Source: an uncultured Prevotellaceae bacterium (GTDB lineage Bacteria > Bacteroidota > Bacteroidia > Bacteroidales > Bacteroidaceae). From it: a stretch of 64,000 bases of DNA. The notes beneath the pieces were generated by a model. The model saw only the letters and a list, made by a program, of their open reading frames with translations, was not told the origin of the DNA and ran no database searches. The translations under genes were made by a program, and so were the position numbers. Below are positions 11,758-19,995 of this stretch, in pieces (position 1 is the first letter of the stretch; each line of letters begins with the position of its first letter). The DNA lies in assembly GCA_946415365.1 (NCBI GenBank), contig CAMKSE010000011.1, positions 1 through 64,000 on the forward strand, in the 5' to 3' direction.

Positions 11758-14253
11758 CTACTTCTGGTAGGTCTTGGGTGATTCCTTTCCGAAAAGGAAC
11801 TGTCGCTGGTAGCCGCCGAGGTCGATGACGATCTTCTCGAACACGATGCCAGGGTCCTGCGGATGGATGGTCAGCGTGTGGAGGTCTCCCTCGCCAATAG
11901 AAAGTTCAACCTCTTTCTCCACCACGCGACTGGCTACGGTGGGGTAATAGATGCTGTAGATATTCTCGGGCTTCTCGTTGAGGTTGCTGTTGAAGTTCAC
12001 GCTCACGGGTTCGGCACCGTCAACAGAGACGTCATAGATGAGGCCGCCCTTGTCGAGGAAGTCGAGGGTTGACTTGGTCACGATGTGAACCTTGATGGTC
12101 TTAGAGCCGCCATGAGCGAATCTATATGCCAGCGAGGCGTTGTCTGTCGGAACGGTGTAGGGCATCAGGGCGATGCCGCTGAGGGTACGGCCCATATAGG
12201 GGATGACCGTCCACTGTGCCTGTGAGGCGTCAGTGCGGTTCCAGGTGTGCTCAGCCTCGATGCTGATATAGCCGTCTTGTGCAGAGAAGACGGGTCCCTG
12301 CTGGGGTTCTGCCACCTCCTTGAGCGACGGACACACGTCGGCACGGTAGTTGTCGTTCCAGGTTCTGTAGCTGATGTGCTTCTGAATCATCATGCCGTCC
12401 CACTTGCCGCCGGCAATCTCTTTGTTGTACTGGAGGTTCAACAGCGAGTCGCGCTTAAAAGCCTGACGGCAGCGCTCCGCCCAGCAGTTTGCCTCGGGGT
12501 CGCCCAGGGCAGCCAGTTTGTGATTCATGGCCTGGGCGTAGTACATCTCGTAGACGTTGCCCATGGCCTGGATGGGGAAGAGGATGATCTGACGGTAGGC
12601 ATCCCTGGCTTCGGGCTTCAGGGTGATGAACTGCCGGAGGGCGCGGGCCTCGAGGGCCTGGTACTCACTGACCACCTGTGCGAACTCGTCGGTGGTGTAG
12701 GTCCTGGCGTCGAGCATCTCGGAGGTGATGCGGCCATTGTATTTGCTCACGAGGTTCAGCAGGCTTGCTGCCTCACAGGCCTGATCTTCGCCGAAGCACT
12801 CGGCACAGAAGGCGCGGGGATGGTCGAGCAGGTTGCTGACCAGGTATCTGGTGGGATTCCACGCCATATCCATGAACAGTTGGATGGGGTACTCCATGGG
12901 CTTCAGGTCGCCGACGTTCAGGATCCATAGCTTCTGGATGCCACCGTTATAGGCGAGCTGCAGCTGTTCCCACATATTCTGGATGGGTGTGACGTTGATC
13001 CACTTCGAGTTGCGGGGCGCGCCCACGTAGTCCACATGGTAGTAGAGTCCCCAGCCGCCCTTGCGCTTCTTTTCCTCGGCCGTGGGCAGACGGCGCACGT
13101 TGCCCCAGTTGTCGTCGCAGAGCAGCACCGTCACGTCATCGGGCACCCGCAGCCCGGCATCGTAGTAGTCCTGCACTTCTTTGTACAGGGCCCATATCTG
13201 CGGGGTCTTGTCGGCGGATTTGCCTGTCACGTCCTTGATGATGCGACGCTGGTTGTTGATGATGTTCTCCAGCAGTTTGGTGTCAGTGCCGTTGCCCATA
13301 GCCTCGTCACCGTCGCCACGCATGCCGATGGTCACGATGTCGTCGGTACCCTTCATGCGCTCGATACCCTCTCGGAAGAAACGGTCGAGGTTCTCCTTGT
13401 TCGTAGCGTAGTTCCAGGCGCCCCAGCCCTTACGGTCACGGGCATACTCCTGATGGTTACGGGCCATCGGCTCGTGGTGCGAGGTGCCCATCATCACGCC
13501 CATGGCGTCGGCGGTCTTCAGGTTCTCGGGGTCGTCGGCATAGAAGGCCCAGCCCCACATGGCGGGCCACAGGTAGTTGCCTTTCAGGCGGAGGATCAAC
13601 TCAAACACCTTCTCATAGAACTTGTGACCACCGAAGTCGGTGCCGAAGGTGTTCTTCACCCATGTCGTCAGACAGGGTGCCTCGTCGTTGAGGAAGAGTC
13701 CGCGATAGCGCACGGCAGGCTCGCCGTCAGTGTATTCGCCTTTTAGGATATATAGTTCGCTGTGTTTCTCCACGGGAACGTCGGCCCAGTAGTACCAGGG
13801 TGAGACACCTATCTGGCGCGACAGCTCATAGATACCGTACACGGTACCGCGCTTGTCGCTGCCGGCGATGACCAGCTGGTCGCCGATGGTCTTGATGATG
13901 TATTTCTCCGTCTTACCCTTCAGGTCACGGAGCTCGCCCTGCTTCACCCACTGGTCTATCTGCGGGTTCGTGCCTACGGTGCCGATGAGGATCGTAGGAG
14001 TAGGGAGAGATGTGGAATTGAGCGTAGCGTCGGTACCTGTGACTTTCCCGAAGTCGGCAGCGAGGTTGGCGGCGGCGAGACGCACGCAACTGTACTCTGC
14101 CTCGGAATAGCCGATGGAGATATTGTTTAGTTTCCAGGCGTTGGCTTCTGACTGGAACACGACGAAACGCTCTGCGGCACGGCTACCTGTCAGGAATGTC
14201 GTCAACAGGGCTGCCAGCAGTATGGTCTTTAGGGTAAGAAATGATTTAATCAT
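11758..14253 (-). CDS. GH115 xylan alpha-1,2-glucuronidase
   Basis: Exported GH115 enzyme, 831 aa from the ATG at 14253. An in-frame ATG at 14331 would give a longer product, but the start at 14253 gives a normal signal peptide (MIKSFLTLKTILLAALL) and lies downstream of the promoter element at 14286-14293. Family blocks are clear: IGTVGTNP, VYGIYELSRQIGVSPWYYWAD, LWPAMWGWAFYADDPEN, MGTSHHEPMARN and TIGMRGDGDEAM. A beta-sandwich C-terminal part follows. GH115 enzymes cleave (methyl)glucuronic acid from internal xylose residues of polymeric xylan, consistent with an outer-surface or periplasmic role here. It is divergent from the hybrid regulator, a usual arrangement for regulated glycan loci. 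Confidence 0.94.
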   Translation of the reverse strand: MIKSFLTLKTILLAALLTTFLTGSRAAERFVVFQSEANAWKLNNISIGYSEAEYSCVRLAAANLAADFGKVTGTDATLNSTSLPTPTILIGTVGTNPQIDQWVKQGELRDLKGKTEKYIIKTIGDQLVIAGSDKRGTVYGIYELSRQIGVSPWYYWADVPVEKHSELYILKGEYTDGEPAVRYRGLFLNDEAPCLTTWVKNTFGTDFGGHKFYEKVFELILRLKGNYLWPAMWGWAFYADDPENLKTADAMGVMMGTSHHEPMARNHQEYARDRKGWGAWNYATNKENLDRFFREGIERMKGTDDIVTIGMRGDGDEAMGNGTDTKLLENIINNQRRIIKDVTGKSADKTPQIWALYKEVQDYYDAGLRVPDDVTVLLCDDNWGNVRRLPTAEEKKRKGGWGLYYHVDYVGAPRNSKWINVTPIQNMWEQLQLAYNGGIQKLWILNVGDLKPMEYPIQLFMDMAWNPTRYLVSNLLDHPRAFCAECFGEDQACEAASLLNLVSKYNGRITSEMLDARTYTTDEFAQVVSEYQALEARALRQFITLKPEARDAYRQIILFPIQAMGNVYEMYYAQAMNHKLAALGDPEANCWAERCRQAFKRDSLLNLQYNKEIAGGKWDGMMIQKHISYRTWNDNYRADVCPSLKEVAEPQQGPVFSAQDGYISIEAEHTWNRTDASQAQWTVIPYMGRTLSGIALMPYTVPTDNASLAYRFAHGGSKTIKVHIVTKSTLDFLDKGGLIYDVSVDGAEPVSVNFNSNLNEKPENIYSIYYPTVASRVVEKEVELSIGEGDLHTLTIHPQDPGIVFEKIVIDLGGYQRQFLFGKESPKTYQK

Positions 14254-14285
14254 ATGATTGAGGTTTTTATTGTTTAATTCGACTG

Positions 14286-14293
14286 CAAAGTTA
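14286..14293 (-). promoter_or_regulatory. Promoter -7 element for GH115
   Basis: TAACTTTG on the minus strand, 32 bp upstream of the chosen GH115 start. It lies inside the longer alternative reading frame, which argues against the upstream ATG. Confidence 0.55.
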
Positions 14294-14381
14294 CCACATA
14301 TAATTGAAAGATAAATTAGAAAATGTATCATTTATTTTGCAATTTGTTTCATTTTTTTGATTGTGTTTGAAAAAAATAGTT

Positions 14382-14389
14382 TACCTTTG
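14382..14389 (+). promoter_or_regulatory. Promoter for the hybrid two-component regulator
   Basis: TACCTTTG on the plus strand with a T-rich TTTTTTTG ending 22 bp upstream, close to the usual -33/-7 spacing. The start codon of the regulator lies 24 bp downstream, so the leader is short. It is divergent from the GH115 promoter about 90 bp away. Confidence 0.6.
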
Positions 14390-14413
14390 CACCCGACTAA
14401 CTGAATCAATGCA

Positions 14414-17400
14414 ATGCGACATAGGCTGCTACTAACGCTACTTGCACTTTGCCTGACGCTGGGATCGTATGCTCAGATGGGCAAATTCTTCACAACTGAT
14501 CATCAACAGCTGTCCAGTAGTTTCGTTTCCCAGGTCTATCTTGACCACGACGGATTCCTTTGGATTACCACCCGCAATGGTATCAACCGCTATGACGGCT
14601 ATCAGTTCCGTGTGTTCAAGAAGGAGAATGAGGCCGACAAGACCTTATACAGTAATTACGTGAACGGTATGATGCAGGACCGCAACGGCCTGTTCTACTT
14701 CGGAATGTACGGTGCCTTGCAGACGTGGGACGGTGAACAGTTCCATAATGTGACGCTCCTCGACCATGAGGGCAAGCCCAGTTACGGCTATGCCACCTGT
14801 TTCCTTGAGAGGGCCAACGGCGACTTGCTGGCAGGCACCTCGGGCCTCGGCGTGATGAAGTTCTCCGACAAGCAGACGGCCCGTCAGCTGGGAGGCGTCT
14901 TCGCAGGACTGCACACCGTCAATTCGCTGTTGGAGGATAAGGACGGTCGTCTGTGGATCGTCACAGACCAGGACGGCCTGCTCTGCTACGACGGGAAATC
15001 GCTCCGTCACTATCTCAACGACCGTAAGGATCTGATCCTCGGACAACTCTGTTCCGACCGTCAGGGCCACGTCTACGTGGGTACCAATGCCGGCCTTTAC
15101 CGTCAGCAGGGCGACAGTTTCGTTCACGTGACGGCTACGGGCAACAGGAGCGTGTCTGCCCTCTTCTGCGACCGCTACGACTGTATCATCGTGGGCTACG
15201 ACGGTAAGGGTATCGCCATCTACGACCCCAAGAAAGACACCGTCATCGACAATCCTTTCTTCAGTATGGAGGTGGATCTGGCCAAGAGCAAGGTCTATTC
15301 CATCATCGAGGACCGTAACGGCAACCTGTGGTTCGGTCTGCTTCAGAAAGGACTCTATCGCCAGCCCATCGCACCCAACGGCTTCAATTATATGGGTTAC
15401 CGCCTCGGTCATGAACGCAATGCCATAGGCTCTGCCTGTGTGGTAAGCGTCCTGATCGACAGCCAGCACCGCACATGGGTGGGTACCGATAAGGACGGTC
15501 TCTACGTCTTCGATGCCAACGACCGCCTGCTGCGCCATCTGCTCGACGGCTTCCCCTCCACCATCATGGCTATTGAGGAAGGCTCCGACGGACGTATATG
15601 GATAGGATCCTATGGCGAGGGTAGCGGATGGATCGATCCCGCCAGCATGAAATTCCATCCGATCACCTATCCTAATGACGACCATCTGATCATCATGGAC
15701 ATTGCTGCCGACAAGGAGGGACGTCTGTGGGCTGCCACGATGCGCCACGGTATGCTCTGTATCACGCCTGGTGACCAGCAGATACGCACCTACGTGATGA
15801 AGCCGGGTGCCGACAACGATCGTATGGTGAACAGCATATCCAACAACTTCGTGTCGCAGCTCTATGTCTCCGATGACGGACAGCGTGTCTATGCCGCCAC
15901 ATCGATGGGCATCTGCTGCCTCGACATCGCCAGCGGCAGCTGGACGAAAGTGTTCGACTCCAACTGTCTCAACTACAGTGAGCCGGTACGTGTGGTACGT
16001 GAGTACGACGGCCGTGTGTGGTACGGCACCAATGTCGGACTCTACTGCTATGACCTCAAGACGCGTGAGACGCGCCGTTATACGGCCGACGACGGTCTCT
16101 CCGACAACGGCATCGCCTCCATCGAGCGCGACCAGCAGGGTAAGATGTGGATTACCACCAGTCACGGCATGACACTCTTCGACCCCGACAAGGGCCCCTC
16201 CGGGAACTACTTCACCGATGACGGTCTCCAGAGCAACGAGTTCAGCGACGGCTGCTCCTGCTCCACCCCGAATGGCACCCTCATCTTCGGAGGTACGGGC
16301 GGCGTCACTTGGTTCAAGCCCCAGGATATCCTGCAGAGCCAGTGGGAAGCCAGTGTTCAGCTGACATCACTGACCATCAACGGTACACCTGTGAACACAG
16401 CCACCCGCTCAGGAAGCTATCAGGTCACTGATACCCCCGTCACCGCCAGCAGTCACTTCGAGCTCGGCTATCACGACAACTCGTTCGCCATACAGTTCTC
16501 CACACTTACCTACGAGAACCCTGAACACATTACTTATTTATATAGTATTAACGGCGAACCCTACCGTATGATGCCCGCAGGCCACAACGAACTGTCGTTC
16601 ACCCACCTGCCGCCAGGCACTTACCGCTTCCGTGTGAAGGCCGAGCGCAATAACATCCAGACGCCTGAGCGCAGCTTCACGCTCGTCGTGCACAGTCCGT
16701 GGTACCGTTCGGCATGGGCCTATTTCTTCTATGCCCTGATCATCGGACTCTTCCTGTGGCAGTTCTTCACCTACCGCTATCACCGCATGCAGAACCGTCT
16801 GCGTCTCCAGGCTCATATCCATGCCGAGGAGATGGGTGAGGCCAAGCTACGCTTCTTCATGAACATCAGCCACGAGATACGCACCCCGATGACGCTCATC
16901 ATCACGCCGCTGCTCTCGCTGATCAAGAATGAGGACAACCCCGAGCGTAAGAATGTCTATGAGACCATCCGCCGCAACGCCGAGCGCATCCTGAACCTCA
17001 TCAATCAGATGATGGACCTCCGTAAGATCGACAAGGGCCAGATGCAGATGCGCATGAGCGAGCAGAACCTCGTGGGCTTCATCAACGATATCTACACCCT
17101 CTTCGGCCATCAGGCGAAGTCACGGCAGATCAACTTCTCCTTCGAGCACGACTGCGACCGTCTGCCCGTATGGATCGACCGCTCCAACTTCGACAAGGTC
17201 GTCGTCAACGTGCTCTCCAACGCCTTCAAGTACACGCCTGCTGGCGGAGAGATAGGCATCCGCCTGACCCACGACGACCAGCATGCCGTCATTGCCGTGC
17301 GCGACAATGGTGAGAAGATCCCGGAAGACAAGCTCGAGAAGATCTTCCAGCGCTTCTATCAGGCCGACTCCACGTCCAACGACCGTAATGCGGGCACGGG

Positions 17401-18409
17401 TATCGGTCTCGACCTGACCCGTTCGCTCGTGGAGCTGCACCACGGCACCATCACCGTCCACAACCTCGACAAGGGCTGTGAGTTCGTGATCACCATACCC
17501 CTCGGCAAGGACCATCTGCGTCCGGAGGAGATCATCACGGAGACCGATCTCCCGCAGGAGACGCTGATGTCGCTGGCGGAAGAGCCGGAGCCGGTTGAGG
17601 AGAAGGAAGAGGTGACGCCGATGGAGCAGCCTGCCGCCAGCGGCAACAGCATCGTGATTGCCGAGGACGACGACGAGATACGCAACTACCTCGAGGCCGA
17701 GTTGTCGCGCGACTACGACGTTCACACTTGTGTCAACGGCCGTGAGGCCCTTGCGGAGATCTACCGTATCAAACCCAGTCTAGTCATCAGCGACGTCATG
17801 ATGCCCGAGATGGACGGCCACGCCCTCTGCTCACAGTTGAAGTCCAACAGCTCCACCAACTTCATCCCCGTCATTCTGCTGACGGCCCGCAGCCGCGAGG
17901 AGGACCGCCTGGAAGGCCTCGAGACGGGTGCTGACGCCTATATCGTCAAGCCCTTCAACATGGACATCCTGCGGCGCACCATCCATAACATGCTCGACTC
18001 CCGCCGTCTGCTGCGTATGAAGTACGAGCGCACTGACGGACTCGAGGAGCAGATGGAGGAGATACGCCTGAAGTCGCCCGACGAGAAGCTGCTCGACAAG
18101 ATCATGGAGTGCGTGCGTAAGAACCTCACCAATTCCGACCTCAACATCGACATGATCTCCGACGAGGTGGGCATCAGCCGTGTACACCTGCACCGTAAGA
18201 TGAAGGAGCTCACGGGCCAGACGCCCCACGACTTCATCCGTAGCATCCGTCTGAAGAAGGCAGCCCAGCTGCTCACCGAGCGCGGCATGAACGTCACCGA
18301 GGTGATGTACGCCTGCGGCTTCGCCAACTCTGCCTCCTTCTCCACCATCTTCCGTAAGTACTACGGCATGTCGCCCCGTGACTATATGCGTGAACATCAG
18401 GACAGATGA
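14414..18409 (+). CDS. Hybrid two-component system sensor/regulator (HTCS)
   Basis: One-polypeptide sensor, kinase and transcription activator of 1331 aa. Order: signal peptide (1-20), two-propeller periplasmic sensor with repeated LWI/VGT strands (about 30-680), Y_Y_Y domain (about 690-760), one membrane helix (about 765-787), HisKA with phospho-accepting H820 in NISHEIRTP, HATPase (DNGEKIP, GTGIGLDL), receiver domain with D1127 in SDVMMPEMDG and an AraC-type HTH ending the protein (about 1220-1331). HTCS proteins sense oligosaccharides in the periplasm and activate the adjacent glycan genes. Divergent position beside GH115 suggests a xylan-responsive regulator, like XynR of Prevotella. The first Met is five bases after an out-of-frame ATG. 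Confidence 0.96.
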   Translation: MRHRLLLTLLALCLTLGSYAQMGKFFTTDHQQLSSSFVSQVYLDHDGFLWITTRNGINRYDGYQFRVFKKENEADKTLYSNYVNGMMQDRNGLFYFGMYGALQTWDGEQFHNVTLLDHEGKPSYGYATCFLERANGDLLAGTSGLGVMKFSDKQTARQLGGVFAGLHTVNSLLEDKDGRLWIVTDQDGLLCYDGKSLRHYLNDRKDLILGQLCSDRQGHVYVGTNAGLYRQQGDSFVHVTATGNRSVSALFCDRYDCIIVGYDGKGIAIYDPKKDTVIDNPFFSMEVDLAKSKVYSIIEDRNGNLWFGLLQKGLYRQPIAPNGFNYMGYRLGHERNAIGSACVVSVLIDSQHRTWVGTDKDGLYVFDANDRLLRHLLDGFPSTIMAIEEGSDGRIWIGSYGEGSGWIDPASMKFHPITYPNDDHLIIMDIAADKEGRLWAATMRHGMLCITPGDQQIRTYVMKPGADNDRMVNSISNNFVSQLYVSDDGQRVYAATSMGICCLDIASGSWTKVFDSNCLNYSEPVRVVREYDGRVWYGTNVGLYCYDLKTRETRRYTADDGLSDNGIASIERDQQGKMWITTSHGMTLFDPDKGPSGNYFTDDGLQSNEFSDGCSCSTPNGTLIFGGTGGVTWFKPQDILQSQWEASVQLTSLTINGTPVNTATRSGSYQVTDTPVTASSHFELGYHDNSFAIQFSTLTYENPEHITYLYSINGEPYRMMPAGHNELSFTHLPPGTYRFRVKAERNNIQTPERSFTLVVHSPWYRSAWAYFFYALIIGLFLWQFFTYRYHRMQNRLRLQAHIHAEEMGEAKLRFFMNISHEIRTPMTLIITPLLSLIKNEDNPERKNVYETIRRNAERILNLINQMMDLRKIDKGQMQMRMSEQNLVGFINDIYTLFGHQAKSRQINFSFEHDCDRLPVWIDRSNFDKVVVNVLSNAFKYTPAGGEIGIRLTHDDQHAVIAVRDNGEKIPEDKLEKIFQRFYQADSTSNDRNAGTGIGLDLTRSLVELHHGTITVHNLDKGCEFVITIPLGKDHLRPEEIITETDLPQETLMSLAEEPEPVEEKEEVTPMEQPAASGNSIVIAEDDDEIRNYLEAELSRDYDVHTCVNGREALAEIYRIKPSLVISDVMMPEMDGHALCSQLKSNSSTNFIPVILLTARSREEDRLEGLETGADAYIVKPFNMDILRRTIHNMLDSRRLLRMKYERTDGLEEQMEEIRLKSPDEKLLDKIMECVRKNLTNSDLNIDMISDEVGISRVHLHRKMKELTGQTPHDFIRSIRLKKAAQLLTERGMNVTEVMYACGFANSASFSTIFRKYYGMSPRDYMREHQDR

Positions 18410-18416
18410 TAGATGG

Positions 18417-18444
18417 TTTATAGTTTAAAGTTTATAGTTTATAG
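18417..18444 (+). repeat. Intercistronic 7-bp repeat before the nucleotidyltransferase
   Basis: Four 7-bp units TTTATAG, TTTAAAG, TTTATAG, TTTATAG fill most of the 40-bp gap between the HTCS stop and the next ATG (18450). Related arrays on the sense strand lie between other co-directional genes at 41547-41581 and 46931-46961. Confidence 0.85.
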
Positions 18445-18449
18445 ATGAT

Positions 18450-19178
18450 ATGATTGGAGTAATACTTGCGGCCGGAATGGCCAAGCGTCTGAGACCGCTC
18501 ACCGATGAGCGTCCGAAGTGTCTGTTGAAAGTAGGGGAGCGCACGCTCCTGCAGCGAACTGTCGACGGCCTGATCGCCGCCGGCATCAGCGAGCTGGTCG
18601 TCGTCACCGGCTATCGTGCCAACATGATCCGCGACTTCCTCACGGAGACCTACCCGTCGCTCACCATCCACTTCATCGATAACGTCGACTACGCCCACAA
18701 CAACAATATCTTCTCCCTCTGGCTCACCCGTCCCTATACCGACGGACGCGACTTCCTGTTGATGGACAGCGACATCCTCTGCGATCCCGCCGCCATCGTC
18801 GAGGTGATGAATGCCGAGGACAGCGCCCTCGCACTCAACCGTCACGAACTCGGTGAGGAGGAGATGAAGATTGTGGCCGACACCCACGGACGGATCATTG
18901 AGATCAGCAAGACCTGTTCGCCCGCTGAGGCCGCAGGCGAGAGCGTGGGCATCGAGAAGATCACTGCCGACTACAGCACAGCCCTTTTCCGTGAGCTGGA
19001 GCAGATGATAGATAACGAAGGCCTGATCGACATCTTCTACGAGCGTGCCTTCGAGCGCCTCATCCCTCAGGGTCACACCTTCCGCATCGTCGACACCACC
19101 CATTTCTTCTCCATCGAGCTCGACACCCCCGACGACTTCGAGAACGCCAAGCGCCTCATCCCCGCAGAACTATATTAA
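18450..19178 (+). CDS. LicC-like nucleotidyltransferase (phosphocholine-cytidylyltransferase type)
   Basis: Cytoplasmic nucleotidyltransferase of 242 aa. The nucleotide-binding N terminus ILAAGMAKRLRPLTDERPK and the metal-binding LLMDSDILCD block place it in the NTP_transferase fold. NNNIFSLW and GESVGIEKI resemble LicC-type enzymes, which activate phosphocholine or a related phospho-alcohol with CTP. The true substrate is unknown. It follows HTCS by 40 bp with a 7-bp repeat between, so it may be co-transcribed, though no role in xylan use is apparent. A functional link to the CDP-alcohol phosphatidyltransferase and HisC-like genes at 32-34 kb is possible and is inference. Confidence 0.85.
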   Translation: MIGVILAAGMAKRLRPLTDERPKCLLKVGERTLLQRTVDGLIAAGISELVVVTGYRANMIRDFLTETYPSLTIHFIDNVDYAHNNNIFSLWLTRPYTDGRDFLLMDSDILCDPAAIVEVMNAEDSALALNRHELGEEEMKIVADTHGRIIEISKTCSPAEAAGESVGIEKITADYSTALFRELEQMIDNEGLIDIFYERAFERLIPQGHTFRIVDTTHFFSIELDTPDDFENAKRLIPAELY

Positions 19179-19207
19179 GCAGAATCCTACCCCCCGGACT
19201 TTACACT

Positions 19208-19294
19208 GTAAAGGATGCCTACTTCGACAGTAAAGGATGCCTACTTACACAGTAAGAGATAGGACTTTATAGGGGTAAAGTCCTATCTCTTACT
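19208..19294. repeat. 22-bp tandem repeats ending in a perfect 19-bp hairpin
   Basis: A 17-bp core GTAAAGGATGCCTACTT occurs at 19208-19224 and 19230-19246 (period 22). A third, diverged unit begins at 19252 and forms one arm of a perfect inverted repeat, 19251-19269 against 19276-19294 with a 6-base loop. No T-run follows, so it is not an ordinary intrinsic terminator. The element fills the gap between the nucleotidyltransferase and the VapE relic. Confidence 0.8.
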
Positions 19295-19439
19295 ATCGAA
19301 ACTGGCATTACTTACTCACTAAACTGCCATACCTTCAAAAATCATACTCCCCCGGTGCGCCCCATTTCTCCACCATGAGGCGTATCTGGGCGGGACTGTA
19401 GTCGTTGTCGCTGTCCGAACGGGCCAGACGGCGTATAGA

Positions 19440-19541
19440 GGTGACAGGGGTGACAGTATAAAAACAAGATTTCTCGCGCGTACCGTGTGTATGCGCGGTA
19501 CGCGGGAGAAATCCATGCAATCAGGTGTCACCCCTGTCACC
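19440..19541. mobile_element. MITE/REP-like palindromic insert in the VapE relic
   Basis: Outer perfect 16-bp inverted repeats (GGTGACAGGGGTGACA at 19440-19455 and its complement at 19526-19541). They flank an inner palindrome with 18-bp arms (19468-19485 and 19496-19513, one mismatch, loop 10). The nested structure is about 100 bp, GC-rich at its centre and carries no gene. It marks the point where the VapE frame breaks. Confidence 0.6.
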
Positions 19542-19738
19542 CTCCTCACTGTCTGAAGCTTCGCTTCAGACTCAGGACGTGCATCATAGGCCAGCATCGC
19601 CACGAGCCACCGCTTCAGGTACTCATAGAAGAGCATCTGCTTCTCAGTGCCGCCCTTCACCATGACCGACACCGACAGCCCGAGGATATGGTCCTGGCCG
19701 TCCCACGGTTTCTTGTGGCCACTGTCCCCATCGACTTT

Positions 19739-19783
19739 CTTGGTCCTTTTGGACCTTTTGTTGTCTTTGTTGTCAAAGTTGTC
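19739..19783 (-). repeat. 9-bp period array at the VapE relic N terminus
   Basis: Coding-strand units GACAACTTT, GACAACAAA, GACAACAAA, AGGTCCAAA, AGGACCAAG: five 9-bp units, 45 bp, in frame, encoding DNFDNKDNKRSKRTK. Copy number and period equal those of the ACTAGTnnn arrays, but the sequence differs. Confidence 0.6.
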
Positions 19784-19831
19784 GTTATTACTCATAATTG
19801 TTGACTTGTCATATAGGGTTATCGTGTGGTG

Positions 19832-19839
19832 CAAAGATA
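19832..19839 (-). promoter_or_regulatory. Promoter before the VapE relic
   Basis: TATCTTTG on the minus strand with TTTG 20 bp upstream (minus-strand sense, at about 19860), a near-ideal Bacteroidota -33/-7 pair. It lies 36 bp before the relic start and inside the end of the small ORF at 19845-19991. Confidence 0.6.
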
Positions 19840-19844
19840 CGGTA

Positions 19845-19991
19845 TTATCGATAGTCCGCCAAAGAATCAATCAGAACTCTTTTCAGAATTCTCTCCGTAA
19901 AATCTGCGGGCGGTGGCGGTGTATTGGCATATATCCGCCGTAGTGCTTCGCGGATGTCAGTGTCTATGTATTTAATTTCGTTGTAGTTCAA
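19845..19991 (-). pseudogene. Small DIREALRR-type ORF lacking an ATG
   Basis: A 48-codon frame from a TTG at 19991 immediately after the thioredoxin gene stop. It contains TDIREALRRIYANTPPPPADFTER and is clearly paralogous to the 45-aa ORF at 24396-24533 (TDIREALRRKYTNTLTLPADFKE). No ATG is available in frame. It is probably a degenerate copy or the truncated start of a longer family protein. Function not recognised. Confidence 0.4.
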
Positions 19992-19995
19992 ATCA

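Larger units (their letters stand above)
19335..19795 (-). pseudogene. VapE-family relic with internal deletion and frameshift
   Basis: Short remnant of a virulence-associated-E-like P-loop protein of mobile elements. From the ATG at 19795 the product has a repeat-rich N terminus (DNxDNKDNK) and then the VapE block PWDGQDHILGLSVSVMVKGG and FYEYLKRWLVAMLAYD. The P-loop and helicase core that should follow are missing. After residue about 90 the frame runs into a palindromic insertion (19440-19541), and the C-terminal segment IRRLARSDSDNDYSPAQIRLMVEKWG lies in another frame ending at 19335. The ORF in the first frame continues to 19319 as unrelated sequence. I call it a pseudogene; a short expressed protein cannot be excluded since a promoter is present. 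Confidence 0.65.

Noticed and set aside
14253..14331. Upstream ATG start for GH115 (26 extra residues)
   Set aside because: The promoter element lies within it and the signal peptide starts at 14253.
14645..16165. Minus-strand open frame inside the HTCS gene
   Set aside because: Antisense of the propeller region; low-complexity V/T/H-rich product typical of shadow frames.
15864..16172. Second plus-strand frame inside the HTCS gene
   Set aside because: Serine/arginine-rich overlapping frame, no support.
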